A stretch of DNA of 9,550 bases from Gammaproteobacteria bacterium (GTDB lineage Bacteria; Pseudomonadota; Gammaproteobacteria; Pseudomonadales; Azotimanducaceae_A), in assembly GCA_026713405.1 (NCBI GenBank), contig JAPOON010000689.1, positions 1 to 9,550 on the forward strand, given 5' to 3'. This document shows positions 1 through 7,739 of this stretch, in pieces. The position numbers and the translations under genes were made by a program. The notes under the pieces were generated by a model. It was not told where the DNA came from. It saw nothing but the letters and a program-made list of their open reading frames with translations, and did not search any database. Each line of letters starts with the position of its first letter. The first letter of the stretch is position 1.

Positions 1-811
1 CATGGGCGAGTTCTTCCGGGACGAGGGCGAGGATGCGCTCATCATCTACGACGATCTCACCAAGCAGGCCTGGGCCTACCGCCAGATCTCCCTGCTGCTG
101 CGCCGCCCGCCGGGCCGGGAGGCGTACCCTGGCGATGTTTTCTACCTGCACTCGCGCCTGCTCGAGCGGGCCTCGCGGGTAAACGCCGAGTACGTGGAGA
201 AGATCACGGACGGGCGCGTGAAAGGCCAGACGGGCTCGCTCACCGCGCTGCCCATCATCGAGACTCAGGCCGGCGATGTCTCCGCCTTCGTGCCCACCAA
301 CGTCATCTCCATCACCGACGGGCAGATCTTCCTGGAAACCGACAACTTCAACGCGGGCCTGCGTCCCGCCATGAGCCCGGGCATCTCCGTATCGCGGGTG
401 GGCGGCGCCGCCCAGGTGCCGTTCATGAAAAAGATCGCCGGCGGCATCAAGCTGGCGCTGGCCCAGTACCGGGAACTGGCCGCGTTTTCGCAGTTCGCCT
501 CGGACCTCGACGATGCCACCCGCCGCCAGCTCGAGCACGGCCAGCGGGTGACCGAACTCATGAAGCAGAAACAGTTCGCGCCCATGTCGGTGGCCGAGAT
601 GGGCCTGGTGCTGTTCGCCGCCAACGAGGGCTACCTGGAAGACATCGAGGTGGAGAAAGTGCTCGACTTCGAAGCGGCGTTGTTGGCCTACATGCACGCC
701 GAGCACGGCGAGTGGATGAAGAACATCGATGAGTCCGGCGCCTACGACGATGCCATCGAGCAGACGATGCGCGATGCCATCGAGCAGTTCAAAGCAACCC
801 AGACCTGGTAA
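1..811 (+). CDS. atpA: F1F0-ATP synthase subunit alpha, C-terminal part (5' end outside window)
   Basis: This is the non-catalytic nucleotide-binding subunit of the F1 head, which alternates with beta in the alpha3-beta3 hexamer on the cytoplasmic face of the membrane. About 269 residues are present, roughly the second half of a normal alpha chain of about 513. The frame is open to the first base, so the ATG at position 2 is probably an internal methionine. Visible landmarks are the Walker B strand (DALIIYDDL, fragment residues 11-19), the segment [20 protein letters not shown], the stretch [20 protein letters not shown], and [12 protein letters not shown] (127-138), whose arginine R132 corresponds to the alpha arginine finger that reaches the catalytic site on beta. 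The C-terminal helical domain ends in FKATQTW, almost identical to E. coli. The gene ends 28 bp before atpG in the usual operon order. The identification is secure; only the missing N-terminus is unknown. Confidence 0.97.
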   Translation, partial: MGEFFRDEGEDALIIYDDLTKQAWAYRQISLLLRRPPGREAYPGDVFYLHSRLLERASRVNAEYVEKITDGRVKGQTGSLTALPIIETQAGDVSAFVPTNVISITDGQIFLETDNFNAGLRPAMSPGISVSRVGGAAQVPFMKKIAGGIKLALAQYRELAAFSQFASDLDDATRRQLEHGQRVTELMKQKQFAPMSVAEMGLVLFAANEGYLEDIEVEKVLDFEAALLAYMHAEHGEWMKNIDESGAYDDAIEQTMRDAIEQFKATQTW

Positions 812-839
812 CCGGGCCGGATAGAAGGGAAGACCAGCA

Positions 840-1700
840 ATGGCGGTCGGCAAGGAAATCCGGAAAAAGATCGGCAGCGTCGAGAACACGCAGAAGATCA
901 CCTCCGCCATGCAGATGGTGGCGGCCAGCAAGATGCGCCGCACCCAGGAGCGGATGCGCGAGGGCAAGCCCTATTCCGAGAAGATCCGCCAGGTCATCGG
1001 GCACCTGGCGAACGCCAACCCGGAGTACCGGCACGTGTTCATGACGGAACGCGAGATCCACCGTATCGGCTACATCGTCGTTTCCACCGACAAGGGGCTT
1101 TGCGGCGGGCTGAACGTCAACCTGTTCCGGGAGCTGGTCCGGGACATGGCCGAGTGGCATGGCAAGGGCATCGAGGCCGACCTGGCCCTGATCGGCAACA
1201 AGGCCGCGGCATTCTTCCGTTCCGTTGGCGGCAACGTCACCGCGGCGGTCAATAACGTGGGCGAATCACCCGTTCTCTCGGAACTGATCGGCAGCATCAA
1301 GATCATGTTCGATGCCTACGAGGAAGCGCGCATCGACCGGCTGTTCATCGTCTCCAACGATTTCATCAACACCATGACCCAGAGGCCCCAGGTCCGGCAG
1401 ATTCTGCCCCTCGACCCGGAACAGGACGAGCATCTGCAGCGGCGCTGGGACTATCTCTATGAGCCGGAAGCGCGGCAGCTCATCGACGGGCTGGTGATGC
1501 GCTTCATCGAATCCCAGGTGTACCAGGCGGTGGTGGAAAACGGGGCCTGCGAACAGGCGGCCAAGATGATCGCCATGAAGAACGCGACGGAAAACGCCGA
1601 GCAGCTCATCGATGAGCTGCGGCTGATCTACAACAACGCCCGCCAGGCGGCGATCACCCAGGAGATCGCAGAAATCGTCGGCGGCGCAGCGGCGGTCTGA
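840..1700 (+). CDS. atpG: F1F0-ATP synthase subunit gamma (central stalk)
   Basis: This is the rotating central shaft of the F1 motor. It couples proton-driven rotation of the membrane c-ring to conformational changes in the beta subunits. The product is 286 residues, against 287 in E. coli. The N-terminal coiled-coil helix ([20 protein letters not shown], residues 5-24, then MVAASKMRR) and the C-terminal helix ([20 protein letters not shown], then [18 protein letters not shown]) are the two conserved halves of the shaft. The middle Rossmann-like part contains [12 protein letters not shown] (82-93). The ATG at 840 follows a purine-rich AGAAGGGAAGA stretch and gives the conserved MAVGKEIR start. 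The gene lies between atpA and atpD. The gap to atpD is 89 bp, which is rather long for this operon, and it contains a weak hairpin. Confidence 0.98.
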   Translation: MAVGKEIRKKIGSVENTQKITSAMQMVAASKMRRTQERMREGKPYSEKIRQVIGHLANANPEYRHVFMTEREIHRIGYIVVSTDKGLCGGLNVNLFRELVRDMAEWHGKGIEADLALIGNKAAAFFRSVGGNVTAAVNNVGESPVLSELIGSIKIMFDAYEEARIDRLFIVSNDFINTMTQRPQVRQILPLDPEQDEHLQRRWDYLYEPEARQLIDGLVMRFIESQVYQAVVENGACEQAAKMIAMKNATENAEQLIDELRLIYNNARQAAITQEIAEIVGGAAAV

Positions 1701-1768
1701 GGGTACGCCGGTCAAGCTGAATTATCGAAAGAGGTGGGGCGAGGCGCTCACCGGCCAAACGGAATTAA

Positions 1769-3166
<1,398 letters not shown>

Positions 3167-3183
3167 TCGGGGAGGTTCGAGCG

Positions 3184-3603
3184 ATGGCCACGATGCACTG
3201 CGATATCGTCAGCGCCGAGAAGGAGATCTTCTCGGGCGCCGTCACCATGGTAAGCCTGCGCGGCAGCATCGGCGAACTGGGCATCCTGCCCGGACATGCG
3301 CCGCTCTTGACCGGCATCCGGCCGGGCCCTGTGCAGTTGCGGCTGGAAAACGGCGAAGAAGAGGTGTTCTACGCCTCCGGCGGCTTCCTGGAGGTGCAGC
3401 CGGGCATGGTCACCATCCTGGCGGATACCGCATCCCGGGCAGAGGACATCGACGAGGCTGCGGCAGCGGAAGCAAAGGATGCGGCGGAGCGCGCGCTTGC
3501 TGAACAGGCTGCGGATTTCGACTTCTCCATTGCCGCCGCGAAACTGGCTGAAGCCGCCGCTCAGCAACGCACCCTCGAGGAACTGCGCAAGCGGCGCCGC
3601 TGA
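3184..3603 (+). CDS. atpC: F1F0-ATP synthase subunit epsilon
   Basis: This is the small stalk subunit that binds gamma and the c-ring and, in bacteria, can inhibit ATP hydrolysis through its C-terminal helices. It has 139 residues, a normal length. The N-terminal beta-sandwich shows the family pattern: [32 protein letters not shown] (residues 28-46) and [18 protein letters not shown]. The C-terminal part (about 88-139) is alanine-rich and helical, as expected for the helical hairpin. The start is the ATG at 3184, behind GGGGAGG (3169-3175) with a spacing of 8. A second ATG at 3193 is possible but has the same Shine-Dalgarno farther away. It starts 17 bp after atpD and is the last atp gene. 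In E. coli atpC is followed by glmU; that gene is not found here. Confidence 0.97.
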   Translation: MATMHCDIVSAEKEIFSGAVTMVSLRGSIGELGILPGHAPLLTGIRPGPVQLRLENGEEEVFYASGGFLEVQPGMVTILADTASRAEDIDEAAAAEAKDAAERALAEQAADFDFSIAAAKLAEAAAQQRTLEELRKRRR

Positions 3604-3625
3604 GTTTCCGAAATCGGGAATTCGC

Positions 3626-3660
3626 AACGTGGGCGGGTGTGGTTGCGCACGCCCCACGTT
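3626..3660 (+). terminator. Stem-loop after atpC, possible end of the atp operon
   Basis: An inverted repeat starts 22 bp after the atpC stop. The outer stem AACGTG (3626-3631) pairs with CACGTT (3655-3660). The inner stem GGGTGTG (3635-3641) pairs with CACGCCC (3648-3654), with one G-T wobble. The loop is GTTGCG, and a 3-nt bulge (GGC) lies on the 5' side. That gives 13 paired bases in a GC-rich hairpin. No T-run follows (CCTACCC comes next), so it lacks the second half of a textbook intrinsic terminator. It could instead protect the 3' end of the atp mRNA or be a weak or Rho-assisted terminator. The position at the end of a highly expressed operon supports a role in ending or stabilising the transcript. 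Confidence 0.5.
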
Positions 3661-3747
3661 CCTACCCATAAGGAATCCCGCGCACCACCGCCCGTTTGTG
3701 CGACATTGTCCATTGCGCCCATGCCTGCACGGACTTAGCATTCAGAC

Positions 3748-4071
3748 ATGGCTAAGGACACTTGGGCACTGTTGGGGGTCTTCGCTGCGGGCTTTCTGCT
3801 CCTCGCAGGCTTGATCCTGGGTGTCTACGACCGGCTTGATGCCAAAATCGATCGCGTCAGCATCAAGCTGGGCAGCGAAATCAAGGAGGTCGACGCCAAG
3901 CTGAGTGGCGCGATAAGGCGGGTCGACGTCAAGCTCAGCGGCGAAATCGAAAAACTGCAGGTTGGCCAGGGCGACATTCGTGAGCGGCTGGTTCGGCTTG
4001 AGACCGCGGTCGGGGTCGCAGGCCTCAACCGCTCCACACTGGCCGCGGACGAGGCCGGCTTCAACGGCTGA
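3748..4071 (+). CDS. Small membrane-anchored coiled-coil protein with 11-residue repeats
   Basis: The product is a hypothetical protein of 107 residues; I cannot assign it to a named family. Residues 5-27 (TWALLGVFAAGFLLLAGLILGVY) form one clear hydrophobic helix, with Lys3 before it and charged residues after it, so the remainder is probably cytoplasmic or periplasmic and tethered to the membrane. From residue 29 the sequence runs as four consecutive 11-residue units: RLDAKIDRVSI, KLGSEIKEVDA, KLSGAIRRVDV and KLSGEIEKLQV. Hydrophobic residues recur at unit positions 2, 6, 9 and 11. This is a hendecad coiled coil, expected to form a long oligomeric stalk. The last 30 residues are less regular. 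The start is the ATG at 3748; no strong Shine-Dalgarno is visible, and a weak promoter-like pair (TTGCGC 3713-3718, TAGCAT 3736-3741, spacer 17) would give a leaderless or very short-leader message. No functional link to the upstream atp genes is shown. Confidence 0.7.
   Translation: MAKDTWALLGVFAAGFLLLAGLILGVYDRLDAKIDRVSIKLGSEIKEVDAKLSGAIRRVDVKLSGEIEKLQVGQGDIRERLVRLETAVGVAGLNRSTLAADEAGFNG
3865..3963 (+). repeat. Three tandem 33-bp units encoding an 11-residue coiled-coil repeat
   Basis: Within the small membrane protein, three in-frame 33-bp units follow each other without gaps at 3865-3897, 3898-3930 and 3931-3963. Each begins AAGCT. They encode KLGSEIKEVDA, KLSGAIRRVDV and KLSGEIEKLQV. 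A fourth, more diverged unit (RLDAKIDRVSI) lies directly upstream. Similarity is visible in the DNA as well as the protein, for example the shared GGTCGACG in the first two units, which suggests growth by duplication of a 33-bp unit. Confidence 0.7.
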
Positions 4072-4106
4072 ATCCCCTCCCCTTTCGCGCGGTTTCGAGG
4101 GCACAC

Positions 4107-4135
4107 TTGAATCCAGCCGATGCCCCGCGTTTAAT
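4107..4135 (+). promoter_or_regulatory. Sigma70-type promoter for the GPP34 gene
   Basis: TTGAAT at 4107-4112 (4 of 6 matches to the -35 consensus) and TTTAAT at 4130-4135 (5 of 6 matches to the -10) are separated by exactly 17 bp. Transcription would begin near 4142, giving a leader of about 30 nt to the TTG at 4171. The position in the 99-bp gap between two plus-strand genes fits independent transcription of the GPP34 gene. This is pattern evidence only. Confidence 0.5.
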
Positions 4136-4170
4136 CCGATCTGTTGTCTGCTGCTCCCGGACGGTGCCCC

Positions 4171-4830
4171 TTGGAAAATCTGCGATTCGCTGAAGAAATA
4201 GTGTTGCTGCTCCTGCACGACGGCAGGGGCAAGTTCGCGCACGTATCCGACTGGTCTTCCCGCTATGCGTTCGGCGGCAGTGTGCTGATGGACCTGGCGC
4301 TGGAGAACCGGATCGACACCGACCTGGAGACACTCGTTCTCCTCGATGCCACGCCCACGGGCGACAGCCTGCTCGACCCCATGCTCGCCGAGATCGCCGC
4401 GGAGAAGGAGCCGCGCGGCCCCCGCTACTGGGTGGAGCGCGCCGGTGGCCGGGAAGAGGAGATCCGCGACGGCGCCGTGCAACGGCTGGTGGAGCGGGGC
4501 ATCCTCGAGCACCACGAGAACCGCATCCTGTGGGTATTCCACTCCGAGCGGCACGAAGTGATCGATGACAAGGCCTCGCGGCAGGTGAAGCTGCGCATCA
4601 TGAACATGCTGTTCGGCGATGAACTGCCGGAACCGCGGGACGTGGTGACCATCTGCCTGGCCGATGCCTGCGGGATTTTCCGGGAACTGCTGTCGGCCAG
4701 CGAACTGGAACAGGTGGCCGAACGCATCCAGCAACTGCGCCGCATGGACCTGATCGGGCAGGCCGTTTCAAGGGCGATCTGGGATATCGAGACGTCGCTG
4801 GCGAGCACCGTGCAACTGCACGTCTACTGA
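4171..4830 (+). CDS. GPP34 (Golgi phosphoprotein 3-like) family protein
   Basis: This is a bacterial member of the GPP34 family, whose eukaryotic members (GOLPH3, Vps74) bind phosphatidylinositol 4-phosphate and retain Golgi glycosyltransferases. The role of bacterial members is not established. From the TTG at 4171 the product is 219 residues. The family pattern is visible in order: LRFAEEIVLLLLHDGRGKF (4-22), RYAFGGSVLMDLALENRI (31-48), GDSLLDPMLAEI (64-75), the segment DGAVQRLVERGILEHHENRI (100-119), then a tryptophan and the DDKASRQVKLRIMNMLFG stretch (132-149), PEPRDVVTICLADACGIFRE (153-172), and a C-terminal helix. No ATG is available near the N-terminus. TTG at 4171 has GGACGG (4159-4164) at a spacing of 6 and fits the promoter. 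TTG at 4144 in the same frame would add nine residues but lacks a Shine-Dalgarno. The start is uncertain; the family call is good. The gene overlaps the convergent SRPBCC gene by 7 bp at its stop. Confidence 0.82.
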   Translation: MENLRFAEEIVLLLLHDGRGKFAHVSDWSSRYAFGGSVLMDLALENRIDTDLETLVLLDATPTGDSLLDPMLAEIAAEKEPRGPRYWVERAGGREEEIRDGAVQRLVERGILEHHENRILWVFHSERHEVIDDKASRQVKLRIMNMLFGDELPEPRDVVTICLADACGIFRELLSASELEQVAERIQQLRRMDLIGQAVSRAIWDIETSLASTVQLHVY

Positions 4831-5270
4831 GCCGTGCCTTCCGCGCGGGCTTTCAGGGCGCGCGCCACGTCGTTGAAGCCCCGGCGGATGATGCGGCCGA
4901 GCAACCCTACGATCAGCGGCGCGAGCAGCCCGCTGAATGCGTCGTTGGTGTGGTATCGGCAACTGGATTCGCCCAGCACTTCGAGACGCTGTTCCCGTCT
5001 GGTGAACAGCAGGAAACGCGCACCCATGGTCATTCCCCAGGCCAGCATCTCGGGCGGCTCGACGGCCTGGATCAACTCCGGCTGCTTGATTTTGAACAAC
5101 CCCATGTCAACGTACAGATCCACCGGGGAGCCGACTTCCAGGGTGGTGTCGACCCGCGTGCTGAAGGGATTCCACTCCCCGTATTTTTCCACGTCGACCA
5201 GGATGCTCCAGACCGCTTCGGCCGGAGCCTGGATGTCTATCGGGTCCGCACTGACAACGTGATTGAACAT
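4824..5270 (-). CDS. SRPBCC (START-like) fold protein, polyketide cyclase/dehydrase type
   Basis: This is a 148-residue protein of the SRPBCC superfamily, which forms a helix-grip fold with a deep hydrophobic ligand pocket. The N-terminal signature IDIQAPAEAVWSILVDVEKY (11-30), followed by GEWNPFSTRV, is typical: a first beta strand, the helix carrying VW, and the WNPF turn. Then come the strands VGSPVDLYVDM and PEMLAWGMTM, and a long C-terminal helix (about 115-142) that would close the pocket. The cofactor-free fold often binds or cyclises hydrophobic compounds; no catalytic residues can be assigned. The start is an ATG (5270) with an excellent AAGGAGG (5281-5275) at a spacing of 4. The gene is the last of four minus-strand genes, but the 90-bp gap before it carries promoter-like elements, so it may also be transcribed on its own. 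Its TAG stop lies within the convergent GPP34 reading frame. Confidence 0.82.
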   Translation of the reverse strand: MFNHVVSADPIDIQAPAEAVWSILVDVEKYGEWNPFSTRVDTTLEVGSPVDLYVDMGLFKIKQPELIQAVEPPEMLAWGMTMGARFLLFTRREQRLEVLGESSCRYHTNDAFSGLLAPLIVGLLGRIIRRGFNDVARALKARAEGTAQ

Positions 5271-5278
5271 GGCGCCTC

Positions 5279-5290
5279 CTTGCCGGCAAG
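5279..5290. repeat. Perfect 12-bp palindrome CTTGCCGGCAAG
   Basis: The palindrome is uninterrupted and lies at the predicted transcription start of the SRPBCC gene, overlapping the Shine-Dalgarno by three bases and the -10 element by two. It could be an operator for a dimeric regulator, or an RNA fold that hides the ribosome binding site. A 12-bp palindrome can occur by chance in GC-rich DNA, so the call rests on position. Confidence 0.35.
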
Positions 5291-5316
5291 CATACCCCGG
5301 ATTGCCCGGCTGTCAG
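5289..5316 (-). promoter_or_regulatory. Promoter-like elements upstream of the SRPBCC gene
   Basis: On the minus strand, CTGACA (5316-5311; 5 of 6 matches to -35) and TATGCT (5294-5289; 4 of 6 to -10) are separated by 16 bp. Transcription would begin near 5282, leaving a leader of only about 12 nt that contains the AAGGAGG Shine-Dalgarno. Both hexamers overlap palindromes (5307-5319 and 5279-5290), which is a common arrangement for repressor binding. Pattern evidence only. Confidence 0.4.
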
Positions 5317-5319
5317 CCG
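5307..5319. repeat. Inverted repeat CGGCT-GTC-AGCCG over the -35 element
   Basis: Two perfect 5-bp arms flank a 3-bp centre. The site covers the predicted -35 hexamer of the SRPBCC promoter (5311-5316). It lies 44 bp past the SDR stop on the minus strand but has no T-run after it, so an operator is somewhat more likely than a terminator. Confidence 0.3.
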
Positions 5320-5360
5320 CACACGATCATGCAACAGCTGCGATCGGACCCCCCTCCCAT

Positions 5361-6428
5361 TCAGCGGGGCTCTCCCGCCTCACCCCCGCTTTCTTCAACC
5401 GCCGAACCGGGCCTGGCGGCGGCGTGTGGGGGCCTGTGTTCCGCGATCAGCGCCTCGCTTGCCTCCCACAGGCTGGCCCCGGCCGACGGGTCCAGGGCCA
5501 GGGCCGATGGCTGCTTCTCGCGCATCATGTGCAGATAGACGCCGCTGCGCTGCTCCATCTCCGCATCACAGCACAGATGGATGACCGGCCGGGCGGCTTT
5601 CTCGGGGCCGGCAAAGAGCAGCCCCATGACCGGCGACAACAACGCCTTCATGTAGGACGGCGCTTCCCGGGCGATGTTGGAGTTGATCGGGCCGGGACAG
5701 AGCGAATGCACGGCAACCCGGACCTTTTCTCCTGGATTCAGTCGCCGGGACATTTCCTGCGCCAGCGTGCAGGAGTGCAGTTTGCTCAACCCGTAGTACT
5801 TCAGCCCGTCCTTCAGACCATAGTCGGTAAAGGCGCCGAAATGCTCGAAGTCGATCGGGCCGGCGGAGCGGTGGGTTTCCGATACGACGAAAACGATGCG
5901 GGGTGTTCTGTCCGGCTGGCCGCCGGGTACGATGACGCCATCGCCGATCAACCGGTCGAGCAGCACCCGGTTGGCCAGAAAGTGCACGGCGAACATCAAC
6001 TCGAAACCCTGTCGCGACGGGCGGGCGTTCAACGGCATCAAACCGGCATTCAGCACGGTGATGTCCAGCGGGGCACCCCTGCGGGCGATTTCATCACAAA
6101 GCAGATGTACGCTCTCCAGGTCGGAAAGATCGACCTTCAGCATCTCGACCCGGACGGACCCGGAGAGCCGTTTCACGTCTTCGCCGGCTTCGGGATGCCC
6201 GCCACGGCAGGCCATCAGCACGTGGCCGCCCCGGCGAGCCAGGTCGATAGCTATAGCCTTGCCGAGGCCGCTGTTCGCGCCCGTCACCAGGCAGGTCTTG
6301 TCGTCTATTCGAACATTCGGAGCAACGGGCGCAATCAGGCCCGTATTCGAAAACCGATCCATGATCGCGCTGGATATGGCGTTGGTTATTTTCCCGTAAT
6401 CAACAGGTTTATCAGTTTGTCTGGACAT
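5361..6428 (-). CDS. Short-chain dehydrogenase/reductase (SDR), retinol dehydrogenase-like
   Basis: This is an NAD(P)-dependent oxidoreductase of the classical SDR fold, 355 residues, longer than the usual 250-300. A 43-residue N-terminal extension precedes the Rossmann fold. The cofactor loop TGANSGLG is at 49-56, the adenine-pocket aspartate in KVDLSD at D100, and the structural NAG at 127-129. The catalytic set is S183 in VVSETHRS and the YxxxK pair Y212/K216 in YYGLSK. CPGPINSNIA (244-253) follows, as expected for the substrate loop. These features, and the overall pattern, resemble retinol dehydrogenase, WWOX and protochlorophyllide reductase-like SDRs; the substrate is not predictable. 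The C-terminal 25 residues are proline, glycine and glutamate-rich and probably disordered. ATG at 6428 has AGGAG (6444-6440) at a spacing of 11, slightly long. The gene lies 36 bp after the sulfotransferase. Its first 40 or so codons are much lower in GC than the rest. Confidence 0.9.
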   Translation of the reverse strand: MSRQTDKPVDYGKITNAISSAIMDRFSNTGLIAPVAPNVRIDDKTCLVTGANSGLGKAIAIDLARRGGHVLMACRGGHPEAGEDVKRLSGSVRVEMLKVDLSDLESVHLLCDEIARRGAPLDITVLNAGLMPLNARPSRQGFELMFAVHFLANRVLLDRLIGDGVIVPGGQPDRTPRIVFVVSETHRSAGPIDFEHFGAFTDYGLKDGLKYYGLSKLHSCTLAQEMSRRLNPGEKVRVAVHSLCPGPINSNIAREAPSYMKALLSPVMGLLFAGPEKAARPVIHLCCDAEMEQRSGVYLHMMREKQPSALALDPSAGASLWEASEALIAEHRPPHAAARPGSAVEESGGEAGEPR

Positions 6429-6464
6429 ATTGCGGAGTGCTCCTGAACAACTGCCACCGTGAAA

Positions 6465-7739
6465 TCAACGCAAATTCCCTGATCTTCCGTCAGTCAATCC
6501 ATATTGGAGACGATAGAAGGCGCATCGCCTGTTCAACTCGTCGTTGTCGATTCCAAAATCACACAGACGGTAAACGTGCCTTCCGTATCGATCCTTTGTT
6601 TCTCGATTTGCCACGTTTTTTGCGTGATTTTCTACGTTGGTATCGAAAGGCAGGCCAGACGCCACATAGATCTTGCGTAGCGCCTCGATCGGTTTTCGGA
6701 CTAGATCATCGTACGATATATCAATGAAAATAGACGGTTCCCGAGACTTTCTTGCTTCCAAGGACCTACGCATCAAGCGCAGGGATTTTCGGAACCAATG
6801 TTGGCCAATGTCCTGAGCATCAACATGATCGCTTAGAATACCCCTCGCGTGCGCCACCATGCTGAGGAAAGAAGCAATGGACTGCTGTGGATCTCGATGT
6901 GTCTGCACGATGCGAATGTCAGGAAAAACATTGAGAATCGTGTCGATGTGTTCCATGTGATGTGGTGTCTTCAAAACCCAGGCATTGCCGCTTCGTTGCC
7001 AATGCATCAGTTTCAGCATCCTGTACATGTACTTGTAAGCTTCGGTCTGATCCTGTTTTTCAAGCCAATTTGCGTAAGTTGGCACATGCATCGTCGCTTC
7101 CGGCGCCTGGCTCATGAACGAAAGGTCCAGTAGGAAAATATCCTCTTCCGGCGCATCGAACTCTATGGGATGAACAACAAAAAACTCGGGCGCCATGTAA
7201 CGCATGACTCTTGCAGCCGTTTTTGCCTTGGATATTCGTGAGCGTTGGTCTCCTTGTTGTTCGCCTGGCCCGGGCAACGGATTCAGCATTTCCCACGAAT
7301 ACAATCCCCGGAGATGCGGGTTCGAACAGAGCAACCTGTGCAAGGCCGTTGTGCCTGTACGTTGCAGCGCCGCGATCAGGATGATTCTGCCGAGGTTTAT
7401 TTCCAGAATATGTGGATTTTCCTTCAATATCTGCTCTGCTCGCAAACGCGTTGTCAATGCCGAAACCAATCTCGTGTGTTGTAACATGTTGCCCAACGTA
7501 TTCAATCTGGCCTCGTCATTGATTGAGCTTACGAGAACGTGCAAGGGCTCCATGAACCATTCGTCGCCGAAATCGGAGAGTCCGGTCTTGCGCTTGGCAG
7601 CGGCGATCATGCGGTCTGCGTTCAGCCTGCCGCCCAAGCCCAGTTTTCTGGCAATCCTGCCCGCCCGGTTGAACAGGGATATCGGCAGTGGCCGGTATGG
7701 ATGGCCGTAGTCTGTCGAGGTTTCCAGCAACGCTTTCAA
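6465..7739 (-). CDS. Sulfotransferase family protein (Sulfotransfer_3 type)
   Basis: This enzyme probably transfers sulfate from PAPS to a hydroxyl or amine on a small molecule. From the TTG at 7739 it is 424 residues. The 5'-phosphosulfate loop ALQRTGTTALHRLL is at 124-137 (core QRTGTT 126-131). LKTPHH (256-261) precedes the 3'-phosphate site THRDPQQSIAS (280-290), with R282 and S287 as expected ligands. The N-terminal segment LNADRMIAAAKRKTGLSDFG (39-58) is the usual lead-in of this bacterial subfamily. No ATG exists in the plausible start region. A longer frame back to 8024 is open, but its first 95 residues are antigenic noise from the second frame of the upstream DUF1214 gene and look unlike protein. 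TTG at 7739 overlaps the upstream stop in TTGA, suggesting translational coupling; no clear Shine-Dalgarno is seen. From residue 60 onward GC drops to about 45-50%, unlike the neighbours. Confidence 0.85.
   Translation of the reverse strand: MKALLETSTDYGHPYRPLPISLFNRAGRIARKLGLGGRLNADRMIAAAKRKTGLSDFGDEWFMEPLHVLVSSINDEARLNTLGNMLQHTRLVSALTTRLRAEQILKENPHILEINLGRIILIAALQRTGTTALHRLLCSNPHLRGLYSWEMLNPLPGPGEQQGDQRSRISKAKTAARVMRYMAPEFFVVHPIEFDAPEEDIFLLDLSFMSQAPEATMHVPTYANWLEKQDQTEAYKYMYRMLKLMHWQRSGNAWVLKTPHHMEHIDTILNVFPDIRIVQTHRDPQQSIASFLSMVAHARGILSDHVDAQDIGQHWFRKSLRLMRRSLEARKSREPSIFIDISYDDLVRKPIEALRKIYVASGLPFDTNVENHAKNVANRETKDRYGRHVYRLCDFGIDNDELNRRCAFYRLQYGLTDGRSGNLR

Noticed and set aside
1733..1752. 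A hairpin in the atpG-atpD gap, GGTGGG pairing with CTCACC
   Set aside because: The stem is only 6 bp including a G-T wobble, with an 8-nt loop and no T-run. It is too weak to call as a terminator or attenuator in GC-rich DNA, though the gap is longer than usual.
3742..4734. A 330-residue open frame on the minus strand
   Set aside because: It is antisense to both the small coiled-coil gene and the GPP34 gene. The GPP34 frame matches a known family, while the antisense product shows no domain.
4841..4870. A GC-rich inverted repeat (CGCGC/GCGCG) just after the GPP34 stop as a terminator
   Set aside because: It lies within the coding sequence of the SRPBCC C-terminal helix, has short 5-bp arms of simple CG sequence and no T-run.
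4950..6446. A 498-residue plus-strand open frame
   Set aside because: It is the complement of the SRPBCC and SDR genes, both of which have clear family motifs and ribosome binding sites on the minus strand. The plus-strand product has no recognisable motif.
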